Below the pieces are notes generated by a model. The model had not been told where the DNA came from, did not search any database, and saw only the letters and a list, made by a program, of their open reading frames with translations. A stretch of DNA of 64,000 bases. Source: Burkholderia arboris (GTDB lineage Bacteria > Pseudomonadota > Gammaproteobacteria > Burkholderiales > Burkholderiaceae). Every line of letters begins with the position of its first letter. The first letter of the stretch is position 1. The position numbers and the translations under genes were made by a program. The DNA is taken from positions 124,001 to 188,000 of the forward strand of contig NZ_CABVPX010000007.1 of NCBI RefSeq assembly GCF_902499125.1. The letters run 5' to 3'. Below, in pieces: positions 9,809-19,620 of this stretch.

Positions 9809-9919
9809 GATCATTTTCTCTCGTCGAATAGGAAGCAGCACACCCGCGCACCGCGGCGACGCCCTGCGGAACGTCGCGCGCGGTGGCCGTGCATCGCCGT
9901 TGGACGCCGGCTCACGCGA

Positions 9920-12900
9920 TTACCACTGGTAACCCGCACCGATCACGGCGCCGTAGTCGTTGCGCGTGTTGGTCGTCACGGCGGCCTTGTAGATCCAGTG
10001 ATCGTTGTCCGAGATCGTGGAGATGCCGATTGCCTGTCCCGACTGGCCTCGATAGACGCTGCCGGCGATCGCCACCATGCTCTTGCCCGGCCCGGACGGC
10101 TGCGGCAGGCCCGCGACGGCCATGGCGCTCGCCGTTCCTCCGTCCGCGTCGCGCCGCAGGCTTTGAATCTTCGCGTCGGTATAAGCGTTCGCGTTGCCGA
10201 TTGCCGCATTCAGCTGCTGCACGTTGACGCCGTCGGTGGGGGCGGTGCCCGCCGCGACGTTCGTGATTTGCCGTGGCGAGGTCGAGGTGCCGATCGATAC
10301 GACGTTGCTTCGTCCGCCGTCGTTGCTGCCTGCACCGATTGCCACCGAGTTGTTGCCTGTCGACGTCGAGCCCGCACCGAGCGTGGTCGAGCCGGTGCCG
10401 GACGCGGTCGAGCCGTTGCCGACCGCCGTGCTGTTCGAGCCCGAGGCGACCGCGCCGTTGCCGCCGGCCGACGAGTTGGAGCCGGTCGAGTTGGCCGGGT
10501 TCGACGAGCCGGGGGTGGACGGGAAGCCGCCGGTGCCGCCGTTGGTATTGCTGATGTTCTGGATCATGGTCGTCAGGCTCTGGTTGACGGCCTCGAGCTG
10601 GCTGACGTTGACGGCATCGGTGCCGGCCGACCCGGCGGCGACGCTGGTGATCTTGCGGTTTCCGATGTTGACCTCGCCGGCCGACGTTTGCGGGCTGCTC
10701 AGGCCGTACGCAATGTAGTTCGATTGCGCGCCCACCGTCGTGACGGACCCGGCACCGAGCGCGATGCTGTTCGCGAAGGTTGCGCTCGCGCCGGCGCCCA
10801 GCGCGATGGCATCGGATGCGCTGCTGTTCGCGCCTGAGCCGAACGCGATGCCGCCCGACGTGCTGGCGACCGCGTTGGCGCCCTGGGCGATCGATTGCGG
10901 GCCGGTCGCATTCGCGCCGCTGCCCAGCGCGATCGCATCGGCTTGCCCGGAATTCGCGGCCTGGCCGATCGCGACCCCGCCGGGCGCGGTCTGCTGAACC
11001 GTCGCACCGTTGCCGATCCCGACGCCGTTGTCGCCGTTGACGACGGTCTTCGGCCCTACCGCGATCGACTCCGCGCCCACGGCGAGCGAATCGGCCGCCG
11101 TCGAGTTGGCGTGGAAATACATCGTCGGCGTCACGGAGAACGACTGCAGCGCGCCGGTCAACTGCCTGACCGTCACCGCGTCGTGCGCGCTCGTGCCGTC
11201 GGCGACGTTGATCAACTGCCGGTACGTGTTGCCGGCCGCACTGCCGAGCGAGACGGCGCCGAGCAGGGTGGCGTCGGACGTGTTGAACGGCACGGTATGG
11301 CTGCCGGCCGGAATGGTGCCGCTGCCGGCCGCGATGGCGCGGTCGGACACGGAGCCCGAACCGATCGCGACGCTGCCTGCAATCGACGCGGTCGTCTGCG
11401 CGCCGAGCGCCGTTGCGTTTGCCGCGCCCGATTGCGCACCGGTGCCTGCCGCGAAGCTGCCGGCTGCGCCGGCTAACGCTTGAGGGCCGACGGCGATGCT
11501 GTCCGTGCCCGTTGCCTGGCTGTCTGCCAGCGTCGAGTTGGCGTGGAAGTACTTGATCCCCGAGCCGTTGTTGATATTCGAGATCGCGGTCGTGTTCGAC
11601 GTGACCTGCGCGTTGGTCGCGAACAGCTGCGAGCCGTTCACGGCATCCGTGCTGGTCGCGCTCAACTGGCCGGCCGCGACGTTCTGGATCTGCCGCTCGG
11701 CGCCGGGCGCACCGACGCTCACCACGCCCGTGGGCGCCGCGCCCGCGAAGGTGTAGGCGACGCCGCCGATCGTCGCGCCGGCGGTGGGCGTGGCCGCCGT
11801 GGTCGTCGCACCTGCCCCGAGCGCGACGCTGTTGGCCACGCTGGTCGTGGCGCCCGAGCCGAGCGCGATGCCGCTGGTTGCCGTGGCCTGGACGACCGCT
11901 TGAGGGCCGACTGCGACGCTGTCCGTGCCCAGCGCCTGACTGTCCGCGAGCGTCGAGTTGGCGTGGAAGTACTTGATCCCCGAGCCGTTGTTGATATTCG
12001 AAATCGCGGTCGTGTTCGAGGTGACCTGTTCGTTGGTCGCGAACAGCTGCGAGCCGTTCACGGCGTCCGTGCTGGTCGCGCTCAACTGGCCGGCCGCGAC
12101 GTTCTGGATTTGTCGCTCGGCGCCGGGAGCGCCGACGCTCACCACGCCGGTGGGCGTTGCGCCGGCGAAGGTATAGGCGACGCCGCCGATCGTCGCGCCA
12201 GCGGTGGGCGTGGCCGCCGTGGTCGTCGCACCCGCCCCGAGCGCGACGCTGTTGGCCACGCTGGTCGTGGCGCCCGGACCGATTGCAATGCCGCTGGTCG
12301 CGCCGGTCTGCACGACCGCTTGAGGGCCGACGGCGATGCTGTCGGTGCCCAACGCCTGACTGTCCGCGAGCGTTGAGTTGGCGTGGAAATACTTGATCCC
12401 GGCACCGTTGTTGATATTCGTGATCGCGGTCGTGTTCGAGGTCACCTGCTGATTGGTCGCGTTCAACTGCGAGCCGTTGACGGCATCCGTGCTGGTTGCG
12501 CTCAACTGGCCGGCCGCGACGTTCTGGATCTGCCGCTCGGCGCCGGGGACGCCGACGCTCACCACGCCGGTGGGCGTTGCGCCGGCGAAGGTGTAGGCGA
12601 CACCGCCGATCGTCGCACCGGCGGTGGGTGTAGCCGCGGTGGTCGTCGAACCCGCCCCGAGTGCGACGCTGTTGGCCACGCTCGTCGTGGCGCCCGAGCC
12701 GAGCGCGATGCCGCTGGTTGCCGTGGCCTGGACGACGGCTTGAGGACCGACGGCGACGCTGTCCGTCCCCAATGCCTGGCTGTCCGCGAGCGTCGAATTG
12801 GCGTGGAAGTACTTGATCCCGACGCCATTGTTGATATTCGTGATTGCGGTCGTGTTTGCGGTCACTTGCTGGTTGGTCGCGAACAGCTGCGAGCCGTTCA

Positions 12901-15028
12901 CGGCATCCGTGCTGGTTGCGCTCAACTGGCCGGCCGCGACGTTCTGGATCTGCCGCTCGGCGCCGGGTGCACCGACGCTCACCACGCCAGCGGGCGCTGC
13001 GCCGGCGAAGGTGTAGGCGACGCCGCCGATCGTCGCGCCGGCAGTGGGCGTAGCTGCCGTGGTCGTCGAACTCGCCCCGAGTGCGACGCTGTTGGCCACG
13101 CTGGTCGTGGCGCCCGAGCCGAGTGCGACGCCGTTCGTCGCTGCGGCCTGCACGTTCGCGCTGTCTCCGATCGCGACTGCGCCCGCGACATTGGCTTGCG
13201 ACGCGTTGCCGAGCGCAACCGCGCCTTGTCCGGCCGCGACGTTCGTATTGCCCAGCGCGATTGCGCCATTGCCGTTCGCGGTGTTGTTGGCGCCCATCGC
13301 GACTGCACCGTTGCCGGTGGCCGTGTTCGGATCGCCGATCGCCACCGCGCCGTTGCCGCTTGCGGTCTGACCTTCGCCGAGTGCGACCGCGCCGGTGCCG
13401 CTCGTCACCTGAGAGTTGTGTCCGCCCGCGATGGAGCCGGTGCCTGCGGCCGCCGCCACCGTGCTGGTGTCGCCGATTGCAACGGTCGATGCGGCTAGCG
13501 CCTGCGAAGTCGTACCGATTGCGACACTGCTGGCTGCCGAGGTTTTGGCATTCACGCCGAGGGCGACCGTATTGTCGGCGCTTGCGGTGGCGCCCGGGCC
13601 CAATGCAACGGCGGAAACGCCGGAAGCGGAGGCCAGGTTGCCGACGGCAATGCCGAACAGCGTGGACGCCGCGGCGGTATTGCCGATGGCGATCGAACTG
13701 GTGCCGCTGGCCGTTGCCTGACTGCCGAATGCCTGCGCGGTGGTGCCGCTGGCGAGCGCGTTGTAGCCGAGCGCAACCGATTGATTGCCGGTCGCCTGCG
13801 TGCCCGAACCCGGGACGCCAGCCGTGCCGCCCGGGCCGATCGCGACCGCGTTCACGCCCGACACGCCGCTGTTGACGCCGATCGCGACGCCGGATGCGCC
13901 GCTGACGGACGCGCCGGAACCCAATGCCACGCCCGCATCGGCCGTGCCGGCCGTGATGGATTTGAAGCCCATGGCGATCGAATAGCCGCCTGCTGCCGTC
14001 GACTGCGTACTCAACGCGGTCGAGTGATCGCCCGATGCGGTGCCACCCGCGCCGAGCGTCGTCGCGGAATTGCCGGACGCCGTCGACGAGTTACCGACGG
14101 AAATCGATGACGTGGCTGAAGCGACTGCATTCAATCCGGTCGCGACCGCGTTGTCCGCGGTAGCCCGGGCTCCCGGACCCAATGCCGTGCTGCCGACCCC
14201 GGACGCGGTTGCGAAATCCCCGATTGCGTTCGCGTTCTCTGCGGTAGCGACCGACCAGGTCCCGAGCGCGGACGCATTCGTACCGGTCGCGAGCGATCCT
14301 TGTCCCAACGTGGTCGCTCCAGTCCCGCTCGCCGTGGCGTTGCCGCCGATTGCCGTAGCGCTGCTGCCGGACGCCGTCGCGGCCTGCCCGTAAGCGCTCG
14401 TGCCCGTGTTGTTCGCGAGCGCTTTGGCTCCGGTCGCTGTCGCACTGGTCCCGTTCGCTATGGTATTCGCGCCGATCGCGATCGCATTGATCGTTCCGGA
14501 GGCCGTGGCCAGCACACCGAGCGCCACGCTACTGTCCGCGGTCGCGGTCGCAGCAGCGCCGATGGCGGTTGACGCATTACCGTTCGATTGCGTGTGTTCA
14601 CCCAGTGCGACTGCATTGCCGCCACCCGCACCGGCGGCGAAGCCGAGTGCGATCGCTCCCGGGCCGGCGGCATTGGCGGAGCAACCGGCAGCAATCGAGT
14701 TGGTGAATGCGGCGGCCGGGTTGCAGTTGAGGCCGTTGACCGTGACCGATCCCTGTGCCTGCGCGTACCCCAACGCCGGCATGCCCGCGGCGAAGATACC
14801 GATTGAAGCGGCGACGACCGCTCGCATGGACGGTTGCCGCATGCGTTCGATCGACCGGGCAGCCGCTGCACGATGCTTGACGGAGCATTCGCCGTCGATG
14901 GCTTCGCCACGTCGGTCAACGGCACCTGACGCTCCCGGTTTCCCTTTTCCGCCGGCCGTATCGACTTCCGATACGGCGACGAGCGCGCCGCGCGCCTTGC
15001 TCCATATGACCTTGTGCACTCGGTTCAT
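9920..15028 (-). CDS. Trimeric autotransporter adhesin (YadA/Hia type), 1702 residues
   Basis: The N terminus MNRVHKVIWSKARGALVAV is an extended signal peptide region, followed by a hydrophobic core ending in ALGYAQAQ. The passenger consists largely of YadA-head-like repeats (SVALG, AVAIG, ATALG every 14-15 residues). These alternate with neck motifs (AVNGSQL-ATN) and FHANS segments. Four copies of a 140-residue block lie mid-protein (DNA 11461-13140). The last ~60 residues, ending GAVIGAGYQW, form the membrane anchor. The protein should trimerise, insert in the outer membrane and mediate attachment. An OmpA-lipoprotein gene follows and an OmpR-type regulator precedes it. The family is certain and the ligand unknown. 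Confidence 0.97.
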   Translation of the reverse strand: MNRVHKVIWSKARGALVAVSEVDTAGGKGKPGASGAVDRRGEAIDGECSVKHRAAAARSIERMRQPSMRAVVAASIGIFAAGMPALGYAQAQGSVTVNGLNCNPAAAFTNSIAAGCSANAAGPGAIALGFAAGAGGGNAVALGEHTQSNGNASTAIGAAATATADSSVALGVLATASGTINAIAIGANTIANGTSATATGAKALANNTGTSAYGQAATASGSSATAIGGNATASGTGATTLGQGSLATGTNASALGTWSVATAENANAIGDFATASGVGSTALGPGARATADNAVATGLNAVASATSSISVGNSSTASGNSATTLGAGGTASGDHSTALSTQSTAAGGYSIAMGFKSITAGTADAGVALGSGASVSGASGVAIGVNSGVSGVNAVAIGPGGTAGVPGSGTQATGNQSVALGYNALASGTTAQAFGSQATASGTSSIAIGNTAAASTLFGIAVGNLASASGVSAVALGPGATASADNTVALGVNAKTSAASSVAIGTTSQALAASTVAIGDTSTVAAAAGTGSIAGGHNSQVTSGTGAVALGEGQTASGNGAVAIGDPNTATGNGAVAMGANNTANGNGAIALGNTNVAAGQGAVALGNASQANVAGAVAIGDSANVQAAATNGVALGSGATTSVANSVALGASSTTTAATPTAGATIGGVAYTFAGAAPAGVVSVGAPGAERQIQNVAAGQLSATSTDAVNGSQLFATNQQVTANTTAITNINNGVGIKYFHANSTLADSQALGTDSVAVGPQAVVQATATSGIALGSGATTSVANSVALGAGSTTTAATPTAGATIGGVAYTFAGATPTGVVSVGVPGAERQIQNVAAGQLSATSTDAVNGSQLNATNQQVTSNTTAITNINNGAGIKYFHANSTLADSQALGTDSIAVGPQAVVQTGATSGIAIGPGATTSVANSVALGAGATTTAATPTAGATIGGVAYTFAGATPTGVVSVGAPGAERQIQNVAAGQLSATSTDAVNGSQLFATNEQVTSNTTAISNINNGSGIKYFHANSTLADSQALGTDSVAVGPQAVVQATATSGIALGSGATTSVANSVALGAGATTTAATPTAGATIGGVAYTFAGAAPTGVVSVGAPGAERQIQNVAAGQLSATSTDAVNGSQLFATNAQVTSNTTAISNINNGSGIKYFHANSTLADSQATGTDSIAVGPQALAGAAGSFAAGTGAQSGAANATALGAQTTASIAGSVAIGSGSVSDRAIAAGSGTIPAGSHTVPFNTSDATLLGAVSLGSAAGNTYRQLINVADGTSAHDAVTVRQLTGALQSFSVTPTMYFHANSTAADSLAVGAESIAVGPKTVVNGDNGVGIGNGATVQQTAPGGVAIGQAANSGQADAIALGSGANATGPQSIAQGANAVASTSGGIAFGSGANSSASDAIALGAGASATFANSIALGAGSVTTVGAQSNYIAYGLSSPQTSAGEVNIGNRKITSVAAGSAGTDAVNVSQLEAVNQSLTTMIQNISNTNGGTGGFPSTPGSSNPANSTGSNSSAGGNGAVASGSNSTAVGNGSTASGTGSTTLGAGSTSTGNNSVAIGAGSNDGGRSNVVSIGTSTSPRQITNVAAGTAPTDGVNVQQLNAAIGNANAYTDAKIQSLRRDADGGTASAMAVAGLPQPSGPGKSMVAIAGSVYRGQSGQAIGISTISDNDHWIYKAAVTTNTRNDYGAVIGAGYQW
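11461..13140 (-). repeat. Four tandem 420-bp repeats inside the adhesin gene
   Basis: Copies at 11461-11880, 11881-12300, 12301-12720 and 12721-13140 align base for base with an exact 420-bp period and few substitutions. Similarity stops just after 13140. Each encodes a 140-residue head-neck-FHANS unit. The period is a multiple of three, so copy-number change by recombination would keep the frame and alter fibre length. Confidence 0.95.
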
Positions 15029-15980
15029 TTTTTCCGACCTCTGTAAAAGAGAAATCTATATCAATGCGGACTGAGTAGTTGTGCTAACTGAGAATTGAAA
15101 ACGAAGCAACGCAGCGATCTTCTGATCGAGGCATCAAGTGATGCTTGTATGGAAAGCCCGGAATGAACCGAGTTCGCTCGACCGGAAACGGATGTCGGGC
15201 CGGGCGTGGAGCTGGGTCGAGGTTGCACGAATCGGGCGTGCGGTTGTGCCGGAAAAGTCGCTCGCGATACGACGGCACGCACTCTCGGCGACCCTGGGGC
15301 GCTTCACGATATTTTCCATTCACTTATCTCAATATGAAAAGTATTGCTCGGCGGCAGGCCGCCGTTACTTTAAAAAATACAATTTTTTCTATACGACGGT
15401 TCTTTAAAAAATGACGGTCGATTAATTTTGATGGGCTTGTTTGAGCATTGAAATTAATGTCGAATTAATTAAGTGATCGTTGTGATGTTAGATATTAGGA
15501 GGGAAGCTTTGAATTAAAAAGTGAACATTTGTCACTTCCTGGTTAATTGATAAAGTGCGGTGACGCCTATTACCCGAAATTGATTGCATCCGCTTGTGCG
15601 TGGATGGTCAGCGGCGATCCTCCGCGCGTGAATCGGCGAGAAAACGCCGGGCGCATTGTCGGCGTGCCGACGATTATCAACCGAAGATCGACAATAAATA
15701 GGAATTCGAAATTAAAGCGAGCCAATGCGCGACTCGCCAGTGCAGCTCGAGAAAGCCGGGCGCATCGGTCAGCGGCTTTCACGCGCACCGTGGAGGCAAC
15801 TCATGGGGAAGGGGGGGCGATAGCCAGGATGTGTAACACCTTTGCGGCGCCGGAATCGGATATTCCCGTTACGGAATCGCGCTTCGTTACCACGACGAAG
15901 CGCCGGCGAGTATCGCCCGTGCAAGCATGCGGGAAGCAGCGCCTCCTGCCGCAAACACCGGCTCCCGCATGCGACGAAAC
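15029..15980. promoter_or_regulatory. Adhesin upstream region, partly AT-rich, no convincing gene
   Basis: About 950 bases lie between the adhesin start and the response-regulator stop. The part at about 15330-15560 is strongly AT-rich, with TTTAAAAAAT and TTAATTAAGT tracts. It carries copy C of the locus motif on the minus strand (15516-15532). Open frames here have poor composition and no recognisable domains. The region probably holds the long leader and promoter of the adhesin. Confidence 0.5.
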
Positions 15981-16730
15981 TCAGACGCGGCTTTCCATCA
16001 GCATGTCGACGTCGCCGCGGACATCGTCCGGCGCATCGGCAGACGCCTTGGTCTGGTCGAGCCGGTATCCCAGCGTATAGACGGCCGACAGGCGCAAGCC
16101 GTTCTCGATGCTCAGCTTCAGTTTTTGCCTGATCCTGTAGATATGGGTGTCGAGCGAGCGTGATTCCGTCCCGAGCTCGCGGCCCCATGCGGTCGTCGCC
16201 AGAAGCTCGCGGGACATGATCTTGCCGAGGTTGTGAAACAGGCAGGCAACGAGCTGAAATTCCTTGGTCGTGAGCTCGATCTTGCTGTCCCGAAGCCAGA
16301 CCGCACGTTCCACCGGGTCCAGCACGTATTCGCCCGCCCGAATCTGTTCGTCGCGCTTGACGTTTCGTGCGACGCGCCTCAGCAGCGCATTGACCCGTGC
16401 GGCCAGTTCTTCCGCGCGAAACGGTTTGCTGAGGTAGTCGTCGGCGCCGGCCTCGAGCGCGCGCACGACATCGAGTTCCTCGACGCGGCTGGTCAGGAAC
16501 AGCACGCCGTATTCGACATCGGCGCGCGTGCGAATCCAGTTCAATACCTCGATTCCGGTCATGTTGGGCAGATGCCAGTCGAGCACGACCGCGTCGACGG
16601 ACTCGGCGCGCAGGAACCGCAGCGCCTGTTCCCCGTTGACGACGACCTTGATCATGTGACTGAAGGAGGCAAGCGCGTTTTGTACTTCCTCGGCTTGAAC
16701 GGGATCATCCTCCACCACCAATATGCGCAT
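15981..16730 (-). CDS. OmpR/PhoB-family response regulator
   Basis: The start is ATG 16730 (MRILVVEDD, 249 residues), with a G-rich ribosome site GGGGG upstream; an earlier in-frame start would add 14 unneeded residues. The receiver domain has the acidic pair Glu7/Asp8-Asp9, phospho-acceptor Asp51 (VVLDWHLP) and Lys102 (LSKPF). The C-terminal winged helix has the family hallmarks ELTTKEFQLV and SRSLDTHIYRIRQKL. It should bind DNA after phosphorylation. No kinase gene is adjacent. The CHASE2 kinase at 5567-7768 is the likely partner and the adhesin the likely target (inference from context). Confidence 0.92.
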   Translation of the reverse strand: MRILVVEDDPVQAEEVQNALASFSHMIKVVVNGEQALRFLRAESVDAVVLDWHLPNMTGIEVLNWIRTRADVEYGVLFLTSRVEELDVVRALEAGADDYLSKPFRAEELAARVNALLRRVARNVKRDEQIRAGEYVLDPVERAVWLRDSKIELTTKEFQLVACLFHNLGKIMSRELLATTAWGRELGTESRSLDTHIYRIRQKLKLSIENGLRLSAVYTLGYRLDQTKASADAPDDVRGDVDMLMESRV

Positions 16731-17248
16731 TCGTGCCCCCAAAATATCGTGGCCGGCTTGCTCGACCGGCACCCGTCGGACATGTTTTTGTCACGCAGCA
16801 AACGTTTGCGTTTGGGTGCATGCGACATGAACGGTTGGGAAATATAAAGCAATGGAACCGAAACCAAATGTGACTTTTTGTGAAATTCATCAGATGAATC
16901 GCATGGCCCGATAAAACCGGAAAAAATGACGATATCCGGGTAAATTTTACTCGCGTCGCGTATCTCGATTCGGCTCGCCAACGGCTTCGCACGTGCGGTG
17001 AGAAGAGCGCCCGGACCCCGCAGCAGCGCTGCCGGAAGCCAGCCGGAGCCGAACCGCGATCGTTCCGTTTCGGCGCGCCTGGAATTCGGCGCAGGCGCGC
17101 CGCGCAAGTTCTCGCAACGCGGCGCTGCGGCGCGAGTCGCCCGGTTTGACGAATCGCGCGCCCGCCTCGTAAACTTTTCGCCATCCCGGCCAGCATCGTG
17201 ACCCAGGTCGGCTTCAAGTCGATCCGGTTGCAGTCCTCCAAGGCAAAC
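16731..17248. promoter_or_regulatory. Divergent promoter region between response regulator and LysR genes
   Basis: About 520 bases contain no supported gene. Copy D of the locus motif, CCAAATGTGACTTTTT, is at 16864-16879, about 134 bases upstream of the response-regulator start. The surrounding 16840-16960 is AT-richer than its flanks. Confidence 0.45.
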
Positions 17249-18163
17249 ATGGAAATCAAGTGGATCGAGGATTTCATCGCCCTCGCTCAATATCAAAGCT
17301 TTTCCCGGGCTGCGGAGTTCCGCAACGTCACGCAGTCGGGCTTCAGCCGTCGCATCCAGTCACTCGAACAATGGATCGGCGCCGAACTGATCGACCGCAG
17401 CAGTTTTCCGCCGGTGCTGACGCCGGCAGGGCGGCTGTTTCGCGAGACGGCGGAAGACGTCCTCAGCCGCTTGTTCGACACACGGGCGATCATCCGCACC
17501 GAGCAGCGCATCGCGGGCAAGAGCCTGCAGATCGCGGCGGGCCACACGATCGCGCTGAATTTCCTGCCGTCCTGGCTCAAGGCGCTTGCGCCGCATTTCG
17601 GCGAGGTGCGGGCACGCGTCGTGCCGACGAACGTCCACGATTCGATCCTGATGCTCGTCAACGGCAACTGCGAGCTCATGTTCGCCTATCACCATCCGGA
17701 GCTGCCGCTCCATCTGGATCCGGTCAGATACGAGCACTTGACGGTCGGCCTCGACACATTGATGCCCGCCTGCCGGCCCAACCGCCGGTCGGCACCCGCA
17801 TTTCGTCTTCCCGGAACGAAGCAGCAACCGCTGCCGCTCATCTCCTATACGGAAACCAGCTACTTCGGGCGCTGCCTCGCGTTGCTGCTCGATCGTGCCG
17901 CCGACGCGCCGGCGTTGCAGCTGCACTATGAATCGGACATGGCCGAGGTGCTGAAAAAGCTCGTGATGGAAGGCGAGGGCGTGGCGTGGCTGCCGCGGAG
18001 CACGATCGCCGCCGAGCTGGCGGCCGGCGAACTCGTACCGGCCGGGCCGGCGGCATGGAACCTCGAAATCGAGCTGCGCGTCTATCGCGATGCGTCCAAT
18101 CGCAACGAGTTCCTGGAGACGCTCTGGCAGCATCTGCGCGCCGAACCGTCGCGGCGCGGCTAG
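17249..18163 (+). CDS. LysR-family transcriptional regulator
   Basis: ATG 17249 follows AAGG and gives 304 residues; an upstream in-frame start at 17198 would add 17 non-homologous residues. The N-terminal winged helix (MEIKWIEDFIALAQYQSFSR, NVTQSGFSRRIQSLEQWIG) and an effector-binding domain are typical. It lies 182 bp upstream of a symporter and a racemase-like gene on the same strand. LysR genes are more often divergent from their targets, so whether it controls these two is inferred from proximity only. Confidence 0.9.
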   Translation: MEIKWIEDFIALAQYQSFSRAAEFRNVTQSGFSRRIQSLEQWIGAELIDRSSFPPVLTPAGRLFRETAEDVLSRLFDTRAIIRTEQRIAGKSLQIAAGHTIALNFLPSWLKALAPHFGEVRARVVPTNVHDSILMLVNGNCELMFAYHHPELPLHLDPVRYEHLTVGLDTLMPACRPNRRSAPAFRLPGTKQQPLPLISYTETSYFGRCLALLLDRAADAPALQLHYESDMAEVLKKLVMEGEGVAWLPRSTIAAELAAGELVPAGPAAWNLEIELRVYRDASNRNEFLETLWQHLRAEPSRRG

Positions 18164-18345
18164 GGTTTTCCCGCCTTATGCGAGTCTCGCATACCGCCAT
18201 GATGCACCGGCATCATGGTGTGTTCGACCGTCCCTACCATTCGTTCCAACGGCAAATGTGACGCATGGCCCGCGTCGCGCGGCCCGTATCGCAGCGCCTG
18301 CTCATCGCCTCCAGGCGGTCGGGTGTCACCCAAGGACGGATGGAC

Positions 18346-19620
18346 ATGAAAAATCGCCTTACCTTAAGCATCGCAATCGGCATGATCCTCGGCGTCGCGG
18401 CCGGCTATGCGTGTCACACGAGCATCGCGGACCCGGGCACGCTCAAGACGATCGCAGGTTATTTCTCGATCGTGACGGACATCTTTCTTCGGCTGATCAA
18501 GATGATCATTGCGCCGCTGGTGTTCGTGACGCTCGTTTCCGGTCTGGCCGGCATGGACGGCGGCGAAGACGTCGGGCGCATCGGCCTGCGCTCGGTTGCG
18601 TGGTTCCTCTGCGCATCGCTGGTTTCGCTGGGCCTCGGCCTCGTCATGGCCAACGCGTTGCAACCGGGAGCCGGACTGAACCTGGCGGAAACCGCAGGCG
18701 AGGCCAACCTCGGGTTGAATACCGCGGCGCTGAACGCCAGGGACGTGATCACGCACGCGTTTCCGACCAGCCTGCTCGATGCGATGGCGCGCAACGACAT
18801 CCTGCAGATCCTCGTCTTCTCCCTCTTTCTCGGCGTCGCGCTGAGCGCGCTGAAGCACGATGCACGCGTCGGCATCGTCATCCGGTCGATCGACGGCATG
18901 GTTCCCGTGATGTTGCGCCTGACGAACTACGTGATGCGCGCGGCACCGCTCGGGGTCTTCGGTGCGATTGCGTCGTCAGTCGCGCTGCGCGGGCTCGACG
19001 TGATCTACACGTACGGCAAGCTGATCGGCGCGTTCTATCTCGGGCTGCTCGTCCTCTGGACGATCCTGATCGGCGCCGGATACCTGTTTCTCGGGCGGCG
19101 CGTGGGAGCGCTGCTGAAGGCCGTGCGCGAACCCGCGCTGATCGCGTTTTCGACCGCCAGCAGCGAAGCGGCGTATCCGCGCCTGACCGAGCAGCTCGAG
19201 AAGTTCGGCGTCGACAAGAAGGTCGTCGGCTTCACGCTGCCGCTGGGTTATGCATTCAACCTGGACGGTTCGATGATGTATCAGGCGTTTGCGGCCATCT
19301 TCATCGCGCAGGCGTTCGGCGTGCACATGCCGCTTTCGCAGCAGGTATTCATGCTGCTGATCCTGATGTTGAGCAGCAAGGGCATGGCGAGCGTGCCGCG
19401 CGGATCGGTGGTCGTCGTCGCGGCCGTCGCGCCGATGTTCCATTTGCCGGCCGCCGGCGTGGCCATGATCCTGGCGATCGACCAGGTGCTCGACATGGGC
19501 CGCACGATGACGAACGTGATCGGCAACAGCGTGGCGACGGCCGTGATCGCGAAGTGGGAAGGCGCGCGGGCCGCGCAGCCGGATGGCGCCGCGTTCGATT
19601 CGCAGGAGCTGAACGCATGA
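18346..19620 (+). CDS. Dicarboxylate/amino acid:cation symporter (DAACS, GltP/DctA family)
   Basis: ATG 18346 is chosen because AAGGA lies 9 bases upstream; an ATG two codons earlier is too close. The 424-residue inner-membrane protein has about eight membrane segments. The serine-rich re-entrant loop (STASSEAAYP), the NLDGSMMYQ motif, and the GMASVPRGS and GNSVATAVIAKWEG regions are diagnostic. It should import glutamate, aspartate or a C4-dicarboxylate with Na+ or H+. Its stop overlaps the start of the racemase-like gene (ATGA), so the two are translationally coupled, linking uptake to an acidic amino acid step. Confidence 0.92.
   Translation: MKNRLTLSIAIGMILGVAAGYACHTSIADPGTLKTIAGYFSIVTDIFLRLIKMIIAPLVFVTLVSGLAGMDGGEDVGRIGLRSVAWFLCASLVSLGLGLVMANALQPGAGLNLAETAGEANLGLNTAALNARDVITHAFPTSLLDAMARNDILQILVFSLFLGVALSALKHDARVGIVIRSIDGMVPVMLRLTNYVMRAAPLGVFGAIASSVALRGLDVIYTYGKLIGAFYLGLLVLWTILIGAGYLFLGRRVGALLKAVREPALIAFSTASSEAAYPRLTEQLEKFGVDKKVVGFTLPLGYAFNLDGSMMYQAFAAIFIAQAFGVHMPLSQQVFMLLILMLSSKGMASVPRGSVVVVAAVAPMFHLPAAGVAMILAIDQVLDMGRTMTNVIGNSVATAVIAKWEGARAAQPDGAAFDSQELNA

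Noticed and set aside
11461-13140. Regular repeats as a possible CRISPR or satellite
   Set aside because: The period is 420 bp, fully coding and in frame with the adhesin; there is no spacer structure.
10194-15074. Long open frames on the plus strand opposite the adhesin gene
   Set aside because: They mirror the repetitive adhesin codons, have extreme Arg/Ala/Pro composition and no ribosome sites or domains.
15547-16080. Plus-strand open frame upstream of the adhesin
   Set aside because: Partly AT-rich, no domain, and it overlaps the response-regulator gene in a shadow frame.
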